A stretch of DNA of 64,000 nucleotides, from NCBI GenBank assembly GCA_040954595.2, contig CM082592.2, positions 6,882,001-6,946,000 of the forward strand. Reading direction: 5' to 3'. Both the position numbers and the translations under genes were made by a program. This document shows positions 37,855 through 52,639 of this stretch, one piece after another; position 1 is the stretch's first letter, and each line of letters starts with the position of its first letter. The DNA is from Balanoglossus misakiensis (taxonomy: Eukaryota > Hemichordata). The notes beneath the pieces were generated by a model. The model searched no databases. It was not told where the DNA came from and saw nothing but the letters and a program-made list of their open reading frames with translations.

Positions 37855-40800
37855 CTGTGAAGAAAATGACAAATTTTGGATTCATTACTTCATCGACGTC
37901 TCTGCCACGTTTTTTTTTTTTTTATCTCACGTCTGACTGAGTATCGGAGCTAGCAATCACGGAATGAAAACGCTCGCAAAGTGTCCACTAGAACAGCTTT
38001 TAACACTGCCAGCAGGTACAGGCACTCGTCTCTCCCCCCGCACAACCTCGACATTTTATCGGCGTCTCATTATTTTCCTTGCAAATACCATTTATCGTCG
38101 GAATTGCCCTGTGCTACATTGGGTCAAATCGAATAATCCCATTTCAATTTCGCCTATTTCAGTCTCGCGTCGGGGCAATGGTATTAAATCATTTGAACCT
38201 GCATGGACTTCTGCAGAGTGTTGCACCGATCAACCAACTTTGTGAGAAAGGCAGTCTTTCAATATTGTCAACCTCCGCTACACAAAATATTTCAACCTCC
38301 AAACACCATATATATTTAATTCAAAATACGCACTTTAATTCTCTCTGTCTCTCTGCATGTGAATTTCTCTCTCATAGAAACTGTACTGTTTCTTTTTCTT
38401 TACAGACACAGTTATCACAGTTAGGCATCAGATATTTCACATATTCTACTGACAAACAGAAGCCACATTTGATAGCACACTGCAACTAACAGCTTCTGCA
38501 ATATCTAAGCTTCATGACCATGTACCTATCTTCTCTTCGATCTCTTCGATTTACGTGAGTTCAACGTTAAAAGTCGCATTTAATGGTTAACCGCCAGCAG
38601 AATGTTTTTTTAATACGTCAACATTAAATTTTATCACAGATTGTTAGGATCACTCCATACCTCACAGGTATACACGCCATCACTTAAGCAGAATACACGT
38701 TAGTACAATAAAGAAATCTCATTTCATTTTCTATTCTAAACCACCAAAATATCACACATGAAACATTAATATCTAATGCATCTGTTACAGTGAACACTGG
38801 TGTTCATTGTCCAATGTATATAGCCCACCTTCACACACACACTGAAATATTCTTCAAATGTATATTATACTGATCCCAAATGTACAAAAAAAACACATCA
38901 AATTTGACACCACGGCAGTTTGTACAGACGGGCTCTGGCCTGGCAACAGAAGCCTCTCCCCTCAGGGATGCTAAAACGCATCTCGGTCAGGCCAGTGCCG
39001 AACAAAGACATTTAGAATGTGACTGCATATTGCATTTGCTAAATGCCATCAATCATACGCTTCACTGGCGGCAGTCACATTATCTAAATCATAAATGCTA
39101 GCACGGGGGAGAGATTCACCATCATGGGTATTTTAGGCAGTGTCTGTTCCAAGAAATCTGACGGTACTTAAACTAGACAATATTGGTGTTCTTGCTAAGG
39201 TTGAGGGACATCGGTAAATGATGTGGGAACCCCGGTAACACAATAATAACAACAAAGTAGTCATTCAGAACAAAACTTTATATTCTGTGGTGTTCATAGC
39301 CATGCCTTGCTTTGAACCAGAGACATTCTTTTTTGCCCTGTCGCCACGGTTGCTATTAGCATTTTGAGTGTCTGTATGCAAATTTCAGCCAGTTTTTTCT
39401 CCGCTCATTACAGCACAATTATAAACGTCGATCAAAGGTGAATTTCAATTACGGTTTACAAAAAAGACAATATCATTAGGGAGGTGGTGCTGTACACAGA
39501 GTGGCTGTAATTTGCCAGAAACTACAAGGGGAGTCGAGAGGTAATCTATTGATGCCAAATGGCCACGTACAAATCACCTACACTACTGATCATTCAACTG
39601 GCAAAGATTTGTAGACAATGCAAAGAGTCTTGATAGAGTTGCTATTGTTATGTTTACACCACGCTGGCGGTGCTCGTTTCTGTCACTGTCCATGTCCATT
39701 TCAGGGTGGCCAGTGTCTGGCTGGCATTTAGCCTCAGAAAGTCCCTTTTCTAGTAAACGGACTAAACCCATCCGAAGCTTTTGATTGATTGATTGGATAT
39801 CCGACAGACATACAGTAGAACATACCATCACAGATCAAATGTGCAAATCATCTGTACGATACCAAGCAACAACCAAGCAGTTACTACACTAATTAAATTT
39901 CAGCATCATTCTAACTACGACGACAACAGCGAATAATCCAAAGTCCTCATCCCAAGTCGGAGTCTGACTCAATATTAACAACTACACGGATATTACGATT
40001 CCTCTCAGCTAGCCTTACATAATACATCACCCAAGAGCAGAAGGTTATAAATGCAGCAATCGCCCGTTTCCCATCACCAAACCAAACAGATTAAAATTCC
40101 GTGCACACTTCACTGCACTGTCGGGTGTCAGCCACTGATTTCCCGGAAAGACAACATGCCATTTGGAATATTTCTCCAGTCGGGGCGAATATTCCATTCT
40201 TAAAAATTCATCTGCGGGGGGAAAGTACATTCTGTCATTACTAGGACTGAGCTTTGCATCCGACGTCCTTCTGTGTAGGTTTGCGACTCGGCGCGATGAT
40301 TTGTCGGATTATCGCGCGCCCCTTGAGAAGGAAAAGCTCCTCTATTTGACGAATCACATCCAATCCCTCAAACAGCTACAACATCTATATTTGAACATCT
40401 GTACCTCGTTCTACAGACTGATTGCTCCTGAAGCTGTCGCTTTCCTCCACAAGACGCAGGTTGAATCTGGCCCTATTTGCAGACGGCTCATCTGTGCCAA
40501 CCTCGTGTGCCCTTCTCTTTTGTCACTTGCCAGCACCGGCAGTTTGCAGTGCAAACACCGAAATCCAAACAGAGTTAAACACGCTGATTATACCAGCGCG
40601 GAAAATCTGCACGGAACGCGAACACGAATCTCTCATCGCTCTCAGACCGGAGAAACATCCCATCCCACAGGTTATTCATCCTCTTTTGTTCCAACAAAAC
40701 ACAGAACGTTATCTTTGCGAAGTACGCACCCCGGGACGCTGAGATTGATGTCCTCGGAATCTGACATCCCCTCGTTCATTTCAGCCGGCATTGTGATGAT

Positions 40801-43800
40801 AATACCCCTATGATTAATTCATCGAGCATCTCGGCAGGAGAAAAAAAAGTCCTACCTGTATCCAAGAGGTAATTGAATTGCCTGAAGTTGAAATTTAAAT
40901 GCCTGAATGTGTTCCGTTAATGAGAGCCCAGGTCGGCATCACAACAACCAGGACTTCAAAAAAATACATGTAATGTTCAATCAAGCACACTTAGAGTGAG
41001 ACACTAGGAACTGAGATATGTACAGCTGTACCACATCACTAGTCACTGACACTACTTTGCACTTGTGTTTTTTCAATCATTCTCAGACTGCTAAAGGGTA
41101 CGGGTACGCATCAATATGTTCTTTTCTGATTAGCTAACAACCAGTTGGCCCATTGTCGCAGCTACTTGCCAATAGGTTGGGGTTTTTTTTATTTATATTC
41201 CACTGTCAAAACAATCTCCCTGATGACATATGGAAAATTTATGAAAAATCCATCATCTGCAATTCTCCGTCAAGTTCTAGGGCACGGGATAATTGAGTTC
41301 AGCGGTAATGACCAGAGACATCAAAGTAATTTGGGGGTAATTTTTCTGTGGAAATCCCCTGGGATCAAGATTAGAGACTATTGGCTAGAACAGCCTCCAC
41401 AGGGGAATTCGGTCAATTGTGATTTGCCTAATTGATGGGGACAGGATGCTGTTGGCCAGGGTTTCCCCCGGAGTTCTGGTTACGAAAGATGTTTTTGTCA
41501 TGCAGTGTGACGCTACGATAGCAAATTCAGACGGAAATTTGCCAGAGGCATATCATATCTAAACTGTCTTTGAGTAGATTTGTTCAAATGATGCAGCAAT
41601 GCATGTATGTCAATATTGACATTTGTCATCAAACCAGCCCCAGACAGATGACAGATATGAGATTGGCACGTAGATCAAAACTGCTGCAAAGCAAGCAATA
41701 GCTGCTGTCATTTTCTCTCTCCAAATTTCACTGATGGTTGGTTATGCAACGGAATAAAACTGCTTCTCTGGGTTTTCCTCCGAACTGGGCATACTAAATG
41801 GTTGGCATGGCGATTTAATAACCATCACAAATGGCCCCCGTTTTTTTTTCAGTCCCCGGGTCAATTTGTGCAAACTGTGGTCAATCAGTGTATAAATCAA
41901 AGGTAATAGACGCACGATAAAAAAAAAAGATCTACATACGGCGCAATAGAGGTGAAATGCTCACTGCAAATTAGATCATGGGTGTGCTGCGGGCATTCTG
42001 CGAAGCTATCACACTCGCATCCTGGCAACGCACCTGCGAGAAACGGGTCGCGGAATGCAGACAGACGAACGGAAAACCTACATAAACCTCAACGCACACA
42101 TCATATGAAAACATACGGACGGGGAGCACAACACAAAGTATGATCACGTCTTTGCGCGCATGTGGGGCTTGTTTCGTTCTCGCACGTTCAATCTCCCTAC
42201 AGTTAAAAACACAGAACAGCAACTGGGATAAAGTACATGATAATATCTCCCACACAGATTCCTCGACTGCATAAATTACCATACAGCAAATTGATACATG
42301 ACCACGACTCGCACTGCGGACATCCCCAACATATTGAAATTCCTTTCTGATTTCTCGTTCCAGCGAACTCGTCTTTGCATGCACCTGTCTGTACACTGAT
42401 GGATTAATTCACTGCAAGATTGGCAGTAAATGACATGATGTCATACACAGGGGCACACCAGATAATTAATTCTATCAAATGTTCAAGTAGAACTGACAAA
42501 TCGGACGGGCAGGGAACGTAATGCTTAATGATGTAAGACGTCGAGACGGGCATTGTTTTTATATTTTGCCCTACCAGTACATGTTGCTGCAGTATGGTCA
42601 AAACACCCCCACAGTTCCTGGTTCAACTATTTATAGCAGCCAGCAGAGCCATAAAACTGTAATTGATTTTGGTGGGTCTTTCCTTTCTATTCTGGAACCT
42701 CCCACATAACATGACCTTTGCTGGCGAGTGGGCAATTTCAAAGGTGAGGGTGTAGTGTACATTTTATTTTGTCAGTAATTGAACAATTACCGAAATCAGT
42801 TTAGCATCATCGAAACCTGAATTTCACGACAGGATCTACAGTAAAATTATAAGTACAAAAAAATCCCCATCTTTCAGAATCAATCTGTGTGTAACTGAAC
42901 AGAATTATATCGACCTCTGCATCGTTGTAAATCTATACCCAGAATCGGTGTGTGCAGAAGTCCAACTTAATCAGTCTCTGGAATATTACACAAATAAAAG
43001 GTTAAACATCAGCGCTGTGGTAAATGGCCTAACCTTGTTACTGCAGTGTGGTAGCGAGCTCCTGGGAGAGAACTTTAAAATTGATCCGTTCCACTGGTGG
43101 GATTCGGTCTGCCGGGGTACAGGCAACATGGAACCTGTCTAGACCAATCTGACCTTCCACACATTATCACGTTTGAAGTCAACATCGTTTATGCGTGCAT
43201 GAATCAGACATCCAACTTTGCTCTACTCCAAAGCTTTAGGAAATGTGTTTAACAACAGGATGGATGTTACACTCTGGTACAGTGAGAGTTTTGATGACAG
43301 ACGGTTGGCACAAGATTTCTTCAAACAGTTGGATTTTTTTTTACACATGATCAAATTGGACGTTTCACAAAATAACAGTTAAGGTAATATCAGATAATGA
43401 TCTGTCTGGCTTGTGACATGACGAACAGCTTTGCAAGATGCTCTCATTAATCTTGAGATGTACTCTCAACGAGCTGATGGTTTCCATGGTGATAGAGGCT
43501 GATACGGTTACAATGAGAGAACCACGGATTAGTTTGCGTCAGTACACACATATAGTAACAGCTGGTTAGAACCAACACAATTCTAGACAGTTTCAAATAA
43601 TCAGACTATATGTACATGTACATGAATGCAGCTACACTCTCACTGTCTCAGTCCATGTTTTCGTCAGTGGTTTTGTGGTATGCACTCAGCAGACACACCA
43701 AATCAAATTTCTCATGTGCTAATGTCACCAAGTATGTTAAACCTTACACAAACATCAACTTACTGTTGCATTAACCTCCACCCTGAGAAAAAAAATTGCC

Positions 43801-46800
43801 AAGTTTTTTTTTCACCACCCCCAATTTGCTCAAAACAGTATCAACAACCAACGGCGTTTTGAAACTGCTGACGGGCGTCGGAGCACCGAAACAGCCTGTG
43901 TCTGTGTGACGACCACGATACGAAAATCAATACTCTCCAACGCTAACACTTCAGATCAACAGTGACATTGCACTTTATGCGTATCTCATTAGCAGATAAA
44001 AACCGGGATGTCAAGGGGGGGGACCGGCGTGGCTCGAATGCCTGCAGTGGCAAGACACGTTCGAGGGCCCACTGCCGTAAAATACCGCAATCGCTCAGTT
44101 TTTCAGGAACGCGTGTTTACCCGAGCTTCATCCAGTGGCACTTAACAAGAATCCATCCGTTGTGAAACAGCGTTTCCTGCTGACCCGAGCCTGGTTTCCC
44201 CGTCTGGGGGGAACTTAATCATCGTATGAGTTTGCCCATCTTGCCAGTTTCTATCCTCTCACAATATCCTGACCGGATATACACTAATATTATTTCCATA
44301 AACAGATCATCTTGTACATTGATATAGCAATACAGTGTATGTAATCCAATGAAACGAAATCAAAAAGCGCCTGAAGAGAAGAGCCCACAGAGTTCCACAC
44401 TGAGGCATCTCTATTCTAGCCAGCTGGGCTATCTGTGCCTCTATCCCCATGCACAGTGACACTTGCAACTGCACACTATATAACTACCAGGATGATCGCA
44501 TCACTTTCTTATAGAACTGAAATGCGAGTCACCTGAGATCCACCGTGCAATTATTTTTAACGTCAGGTGCAATTTGCCTGTTGATGCCACCCACAGAGAA
44601 ATTAGAGGCTGATTGTCTATGATTCCAATAAATTTCACAACCTCCATTTTTTTTTTAATTCACAATACGTGTAATGTAGCATACTAACCAGAGCATTAAT
44701 TCAAATTTGGTGCACTTTTCACCCTTTTTCATCATCAATCCCACAACTAGTGATGGCTGATAAAAACAGACGCTTTGCATTCAATTTTGCTCACTTCGTT
44801 CCTTTGTGAAAATGCTCCCGTTTATGAATGAAATTCGGGGCAATTTCCCTCGGGTCCCAGCCTCACTCCTCAACCCAATCCGCTAAATGTTTTATTACCA
44901 AATACAAGGCTTTCGCTTTTAATCACCCATAGTCCAGATAGCACTTGTAAATCAATAGACAGGGCTTTATCTGTTGGGATCATTCCCCGTTTTATGATGG
45001 ATGCTGTGTTGCACTGTTTACTTTTTGCACAGAAATGAGCATTGTCCAGTGTTGTTCAAACAAAATGAACAGTTCACTGCACACAAACTGAGCAAACAAG
45101 CGGCTCAATTGATAAGGTGAACACCCTACAGTTAGTTCAAATAATACCATCTCCTATTTTTTTCCCCTTCTGGTGATTAATGTTTCGCTGCATATCTGAA
45201 TATTTCCACCATTTTTCTGTTTAAAAATTAATGAAATCATGCGTCAAACTTGTTATGTTCGGGACGTGACTACAAAGAGGTGAAACCGCACATTGCATTG
45301 CAGCTCGTGAAAACGTGGAAGGAAAAATAACTCTGTATGCAACAATCATTAATCACACACGCACACACACTGAGTATTTCTACTGGTTGTCCTATACAAA
45401 TGCAGAGGAAAATGGCAATTTTTGCCTGCATGCCCTAATTACCAACCAACTCATAAATTCTATTCTTATGACCAGTTCACACAGACAATACTGAAACTGG
45501 CAAGACTGAAATATATCTGTGAATGCTGCTATATTTGACGTGTTTCACAGCACAAACCAAACCAAGCAAATTGACAATTTATGATTCAGGTCAAGAGTTT
45601 ATTTTAAATTTTCATCAGAACCATCACAAAGTATGTAAATATTTACATTTTTACGAGTACACCACTCGGTACTCTAAGGGGGACACTGACAAAGTTCTAT
45701 TTGAGTGACACACTTTTGAGAAATAATACAGTGTATTTTTTTTGTAAACTGAGGAGGCCAAAGTTCGAGGGAACAAGACGACACTAGCTAGACAGAAACA
45801 GGGTATGCAAGGTTAAGAAAATATAACACACAAAAGACCTGTTGAGAGAATAGCCTGCAATGTGTGACCGGAAAAGACGAAAAACATGGGAACGACTACT
45901 CAATGTGCAATTCTGTGTTTACGTTCAATGGTGCTGCATGACTGAACTTGACATTGAGCTGAAAACAATGCTGTCAAGGACACCAGAGTGTACTCCCATT
46001 TGACCTGACTTGTTGGAATCTGCAAACTGATTATTCAATGCAATTTGCAGAGCAGTTTCTCAAAAAGCGTTTTTTTGACCAAATATGACATTGCCAAAAA
46101 GAGGACACTGATGTTGATGATCACGAGGACACACAACGACTCCATAAATTTCAAGGATCTACTTTTTGTGGATAATTTGCTGACCAAAATATCCCCTAAA
46201 AAACAATATTGATAATATCGCCATTTGATTCAATTTGAAAGCGAAATACCCCTGCGTACCCCCACACACATTTAAAAGCAATCGGGCAAGTGGTGGTTTC
46301 AGAGAAATCTTTTTGACCAAAAACATAATGTTCATACACACAACCATACAAATACATATGTACATGTATAGTTTACATACATGTAATTCATTATTGATGT
46401 ATACAGATGGCAGATGCTATGCCATCACGTATTAGCTCTTATTTGCCACGTATTTGCTATGTAATGTACATGTGGCAAACGTGAACCAAAAAATTATCAC
46501 TGTGCAGAGAAATACACTAAAGTAACCCATACTCAGCAAGATTTTGTTTCCTGGCCTACAAAACCTAAATATTAAACTGGGACAAACAGCAGCTGCTATG
46601 TAAAAGAGGGGAAGGAATTAAGAGTACGTGGTTTGTGCTAAGCTTGATCTGGAGGGGCGTGTAGCTCCGGGGGGAGGGGGGCTGAGCCGGACAAAAGACT
46701 TGCGCCCGCAGGCTGGTAACATCATCAGTACCCATGTGAGAGCGTCGCACCGGATTTTGATTAAAACACTACTCCATTATTGCCGCTTAGTGCAAATACC

Positions 46801-47049
46801 ACGCCACCTCTCTTGAATCATTCAGTGCTTCAACATCTGTAAGCTTTACGAGTGCTGCCAACACTGTCTGCCACTTTGCTAAAACCCACACACACACACG
46901 CATTAGAAATATTGCCAGCGGAATTTGAAACTTTCCTCTGTAGCATTTTTTTCCAGTTAATCTGTCTCCAATAGAGTAGCAGAAATAAGCACCCACTAGT
47001 TGTCCGAACCTGACAGAGACAGGACCAGAATTCGCAGAGACACAGACTA

Positions 47050-47185
47050 CAGTGAAACCTGTCTATTAAGGACACTTCTGGGACCATAATCTGTCCTGAA
47101 TAGACAGGACTTCTGTCTTACAAAATCTGTCCGTAATAGAGAGGTGTCCTGATTAGAGAGATGTCCGTAGTGACATGTTTCACTG
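47050..47185. mobile_element. 136-bp Tc1/mariner-type MITE flanked by TA
   Basis: The element begins CAGTGAAACCTGTC and ends GACATGTTTCACTG, an imperfect inverted repeat differing at one position over the first 14 bases. It is flanked on each side by TA (47048-47049 and 47186-47187), the Tc1/mariner target duplication. The interior contains repeated CTGTCC / GTCC-rich words. No reading frame of significance. Confidence 0.6.
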
Positions 47186-49747
47186 TATGTGACCATTCTG
47201 AACGAATGATTCCCAGTTTTGCAATTAAACTTCCACAGATTACACAAGTCAATATTTACATTTCGGAGGTTTCTTCAGAAAAAGATTTTTTCAGCATAAT
47301 TATAACCAGACAGCTGCGTTGGAAACACACACAACCAGACAACGAAAGCCTACAATCACAGGATACAGTAATCACGAAGACAAGACGATGGCCTTCCGTC
47401 CTCCCAGCTTCACTCCAAGTGGAGCCACACAGTAAACATCACTCACTACAACATGGCATGCGTGCGTGTACCGACACCGAGCTGTGTTTGCGCGCTGTTC
47501 CGACTCGAGTGGCGAAAACCTCACTTGACTAGCCGACACTAATATAAATGAATGCGCGCACACAAGTCTCTTTTATTTACAGTAGTTTAAAATTCACACC
47601 ACTTAGACCACAATGGGAACATTACACCTCTTTGACCGAAATCCTCAAAAGACCCAGTAATGGCAAGGGTCAGCTCCTCTGGCCCCGCTTTTTGTAATTC
47701 AATGGGACCCCGAGTCAGCCGCGCTCATCAAATACGCATGTATCTGGTGTTTAGCGTGCCTTTCTCTCGCTGAAATAACATTGACTCCTCACATCTAAAG
47801 GTCTGGGATGGAATTCTATCATCGCCGCTCTGGGTCAAGAACCGTTATGCAGCGTTCTCCATCGCGATCGCGCACACGGCAGCTCTAGCGTGGGGCGTGG
47901 GTATCGCGACATTCCCCACGGACAGAGGGATTTTTCCCCAGGGGGGTCAGCGAGTTGTGGTGGGAGGGACAGAATGAAGGATTATTCAGTGACGTAGGGC
48001 TAGAGACTCAACTGTTGCAAACGTTTATCATTTGCGAAACAAAAGGTAGGATGATGAAGAGACGCTTTGATCGTTTCTAGAGAGAGAGAGCCGGGACGCA
48101 CGCCGAGCTGCAGGGGGGAACAGGAGACCCATGCAAATACATACACGCGGGGGCCGCAGCTGTCTGTCTGGAGCCCACCCGCTGCATGTCTCTAGCTGCC
48201 AATGCTGACAGGCACTCACAGTGAGAGGGCATTATCAATCAAACAAAAACCAACGAATGGGCTATGCACACCTAAAGCCACTTAGAAAAATCCCTGGCTA
48301 CCACAGCAAAGGCCGAATGAATCTCGGCCGAGACTCACTCAAAGGCAAAGACAGATCGTTCACAGCTTACAATAGGGCGTAATTAAACGGGACTCCGATT
48401 ACACAAACTGGCACGGTTGACGTCCTTTGATACATACTTTCTGCTTTTCCCCCCTCAAACGTCAGAAGTACCCACGATGTTCTACTTGCGAGAAAAATAC
48501 TTGGTTACTCCTCGTACCTAACAGAAGAGTGGCACGGCAAATTTAACACCCCTACAACAACACAAATATACGCGGGTTACCGTTAAGCTCTCGCAGATTG
48601 TGCTTCTAAACTAAGCACGGAAGTTCAATAGCTAGGTCAGCTGATTAGATTGTTTTGTAGCCTGGTGGAGTCCCCACTCTCTGAACAGTGTTGCCTCAAA
48701 GCTTACCCTTTACAACCGAGCTATGTGAAGCTGAAAATAGCTCTGTCTCGAAAATTTACACTGCAAGCAGCACTTGAGGTTGAGTGGCCGAGGTATTTGA
48801 ACAGTGGTCACTAATATGTCATCCGCCAGTGGCGTGGCCATACAGGGCCGAAGCTCGCAAGTGCAGTTGATCTTGACATTTCGACCTGCCCACTTAGCAA
48901 ATTCAAGAATTTTTTCATATTCAGATCGCGTTACATTTGCCTCTACCAACGTGGTAATTTTCGTGCCACGTCACCCCCCCCCCTCTCCCACACACACCAA
49001 ACTGAACACCATCTCTGCTAGTCCCTAGTCCACACAATTGCAGCCCCCACCACCCTTGTAACCAGAACGCCGCATAGAGTGAAAATGAAGCCTGATGTTT
49101 GACGACGGAAATCCAAATTACAAGAACCTCACCCTGTTATTGGCAACATGTGAGGACAGCAAATGCCTGATTGACACTGTGTATACATCAAGTGTCTATC
49201 TGCTGGATTGGGGGCAGGCTGAACCACTCCACAGTGTCAAAGGTGGAGGCAGTTGCCAAGTCGCATTCAAAAGCCCAGGAGAGTCGTGTCTTGGGTTTAG
49301 AATATTCCAGCTTTTTTTTCACAGCCAGCAACAGAACCAGTTCTTGTAATTTCCGATGCACTCATAAACCATGCTGTGATCCGTTTTGGGCAAAAGTGGT
49401 TTATTTTTAGACATGCCATGTGGAGGGTGATGCTGTAACTGGGTGCCTGGCTGTCGTAGATCATAATAATAGGTTCTGCATAATTAAGAGGGCCCTGACA
49501 TAATGAACTGGGCTCTATACTGCAAACCATCCATTTTCAAATATAAGTCGACATCTCAGTGCAAACTTCAATATCTGCGAGACAGTCGCAACATCACACA
49601 GTTTTTTTACAGCCACCATCACTCAGATGCCCTTCCACATCTATTAGCTCTGCGATAAAGTGGGTAATACCACGGTGTTACATCTTTTAACACAGGAAGA
49701 GCATTTTCCATGAGGAGATCGAGGAAGGCGCAAGATTTCCTGTTTAT

Positions 49748-49785
49748 CCGGCGGTGAAATTTACGAAGGCTCCACTCACCGCCGG
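49748..49785. repeat. Inverted repeat with perfect 10-bp GC-rich arms
   Basis: CCGGCGGTGA (49748-49757) and TCACCGCCGG (49776-49785) flank an 18-nt loop. A minus-strand GTGAGT donor-like site lies inside the right arm. It could form a hairpin in either RNA strand. Confidence 0.7.
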
Positions 49786-50113
49786 CAAATCTGTCACCAC
49801 AAGCAGATCAAGCCGATGTAAAGAAGGCCTCTAAACCAATCACCAGTTGTCAACATGTCAACGGGCATTAGCGCAGTCAACGAGTACAGACACTCATGCA
49901 GGGTTAAACGTAATTATTTTTTGTTTCGAGGTGATAATTTCTCCTGTCCTGGGCCATCTTAAGTAAATTTATCTTTACGACCATAATTAAGGGCTTTACG
50001 GTCCCTTGTCTTGCCAGTGATAAACTGAAGATGAATTTTCCCATTCTCAGTTTCTCCCCACCATGCAGAACCGCACCAGCATTATTTAGAAGTTAATGTT
50101 CAACTAAAAACCT

Positions 50114-50169
50114 CATCTCTTTTATTGTACATTGTACAGTGCATCTCTTTTATTGTACATTGTACAGTG
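50114..50169. repeat. Two exact tandem copies of a 28-bp unit
   Basis: The unit starts CATCTCTTTTATTGTAC and ends ATTGTACAGTG. The two copies are identical, which indicates a recent duplication. The word TGTACA occurs in each copy. Confidence 0.85.
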
Positions 50170-51258
50170 CGTGTGCAACGGTTATTATCTGAATGCAAGG
50201 ATTCTACCCACCACACAACTGCACAATTACGAAAATCCAATTGGCTGTTTCTATGGTATTATGAGATTAGCACACTTTCCTATTATCCTTGCCTTTGTAG
50301 TTGCTCGGTTTTCACATACTCGTGTACAGTGAGTGTACAGCTGACAAGAACTGTCTTTGGCTCTACGTGGTCTCGCTCTTATATTTTTCTCCCCGAACTA
50401 ATTAATTGTAAATCAGGTCTGAAAACACACACCCAGACATAAACATGCAGAAGAAATCGGACAAGTCTTTTACTCCCCTTGGAAACAAACATGCGTAAAT
50501 TTGGAGGGACGACCACACAAGATTATGGCCAGATGTGGATAGCTTCAGTGCACAGACTAGCCCGCGGTTTGAAATCGGTTTTCATTTCATTGCAAAACTG
50601 CACAGCAAAATCATTCATGCCGGGGTTTATTCTTTGGCTGAATTATTTTTTTTCTCCATACGCTACATCTCTAGGTACCCCGACTCCTTTTTTCCTGAAA
50701 CACTGACATCATCTCCGAGTTCCATCTTTCCCCAACACATCCTAACGTCACCACAAACGCCATCTCAAGTTGCCTCCACTAGCACTCGGAATGCAAATTC
50801 ACAAAATGTTTGGTCACGGGGTCAGTTATGTGAAAGGGATATTTTCCCCCTACTTGACAATTTCTCTTTCAATACGCACACACCGAGTACCTCACTAGAA
50901 TACTGATAAGCCCCCTTTTCCAAAGAAAATCACAAGCTAAACCCCATTCAATTTTGATTTCATTCTGATGTATACCATTTCTCTATGAAGAAATGTACAT
51001 AGCACCTGCCCACACTCTGCAATTCTGTCATTTTTTTCTCAGTTGAAAAATCATCACGGCGAAAAGTCACATTTAAAATGGAAGCTGGCCTGATATTAAT
51101 ACATAATGAATATCAAATTTTATGTAAAGCATTGTAACCCCCTCCCCAGATAAATTCATGTATAATGTGAAAGAGACTAGGCTGAACAAATTCTGTGAAT
51201 AAATGCATCAGCTATATTTTGGTGTAGACAAAAAACACCATTTAGAAAATTAATTACT

Positions 51259-51287
51259 TTAATTTAAGTCAAATTGACTTAAATTAA
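51259..51287. repeat. 29-nt AT-rich perfect palindrome
   Basis: Perfect 14-bp arms TTAATTTAAGTCAA and TTGACTTAAATTAA are separated by a single base. It is followed by a degenerate TTTAA repeat. It contains TAATT and TAAGTG-like homeodomain cores on both strands. Confidence 0.75.
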
Positions 51288-52639
51288 TTTAATTTAATTT
51301 AATAAAACAAGCTGACCCAGAGCTAAGTTAGGGTCATGGCAAAAAATGCTGGTATTTGTGTTTGAGCAGTATAGAGTCATCAAATTTTCTTTTATCAGCC
51401 ATGCTCATACAATTACATTATACACTCATGTTGTTCTTTGAAACAATTCAATTAAACCTCTGACAACCTACGTACATGTATCTACAGACGTGTCTCCCTG
51501 TTGTGACTGTACCCCCCACCCCCACCCCCACCCACACGACAATTGGCCTCCTTTGAATCATGCGACACAACCCTGCGGTCATTTCCTGTTAATATCGGGA
51601 TTCACGATTCCGTGCCGTGCATAAAAAAAGTCCAGTCCTGTACAGTAACGACCAACCAACCCCCGACAGGGGCCCGCCACTCAGCCAACAACACAATCAG
51701 TTCTGAGGTAACCCTATTTGCGACTCCCTGACACCAACAGATAATGACTGCACCAATCTCTCAAAAGATAAACTCCGTCTGATTGACAGCTGTCCAAGAT
51801 TGATGGAAAAACAAGACACTTGCATTCAGGAAGGAAATGCAAAGTTGGAGAAGAACAAAAAATAGCACTATTCGCGAAAATCACTTCTGTATCAGTGGTT
51901 TATATACACGCCATACGGCTGAGAACATGTGCAGACGATATCAAAGTAATGAGGCCCCAAAAATATTAATACATCACCTAAACAAAACATATGCTTTCTA
52001 ACAGTAATTCTGTAAGTCAGAAAATTGAAATCAGAGATTTCACATCAGAAAATATTAATGCACATCACAAGGAAGACAGATGGACTCAAGCGGGATTCAA
52101 TTCAGAGGTCCATTCTCGGCTTAAACTAAGCAGTAGATCAATGTTATTTATTCATTAACTATGTCTGGAATCAGTTTTTATTAGTCTAGCTTCTGAGTAA
52201 TTCATGCTCAGGGGTGCAAAGATGAAGACTGTCAACTCTACATGATGACGTATAAATTTCTTTTCTTTTTTTTGGGGGGGGGGGAGGACCCTCTTGGATC
52301 TGCTTCTCTTACTTTTAGGAACATTAGTCTAAAATCTCTCGACATTATTCATATTTTGTGACAAGTTATTCATTTGGTTCCCTTTAGTTTACTAAAATAG
52401 GCTGATCAAGTCCCTAGTTATCAAGAAAGCTAATCATACTGTTTGTTGACATAATATGTTGAAAAATACTTCAGTGACATGATTAATGGTCCATACCAAA
52501 AATCAGTCAAGTATTTTTATCACAGACAGGCACGTGACATGCCTGTACTCGTGTATGTGTCATGTAGAGTAGGATATGTCCAAACTGGACACCAAAGGGA
52601 ATGAGCAATTTGTGAGAAATTAGTTGGGTTTATACAGGG

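Noticed and set aside
40240-40275. Minus-strand KDVGCKAQS after an AG, resembling the KDVALKP start of AUTS2 exon 2
   Set aside because: It hits a stop after nine residues, lacks the LKP core and has no donor. Judged a coincidence.
40163-40813. 216-codon open frame on the plus strand
   Set aside because: Composition and residue pattern show no recognisable domain, and it has no family similarity. One frame of this length is plausible by chance in a 64-kb window.
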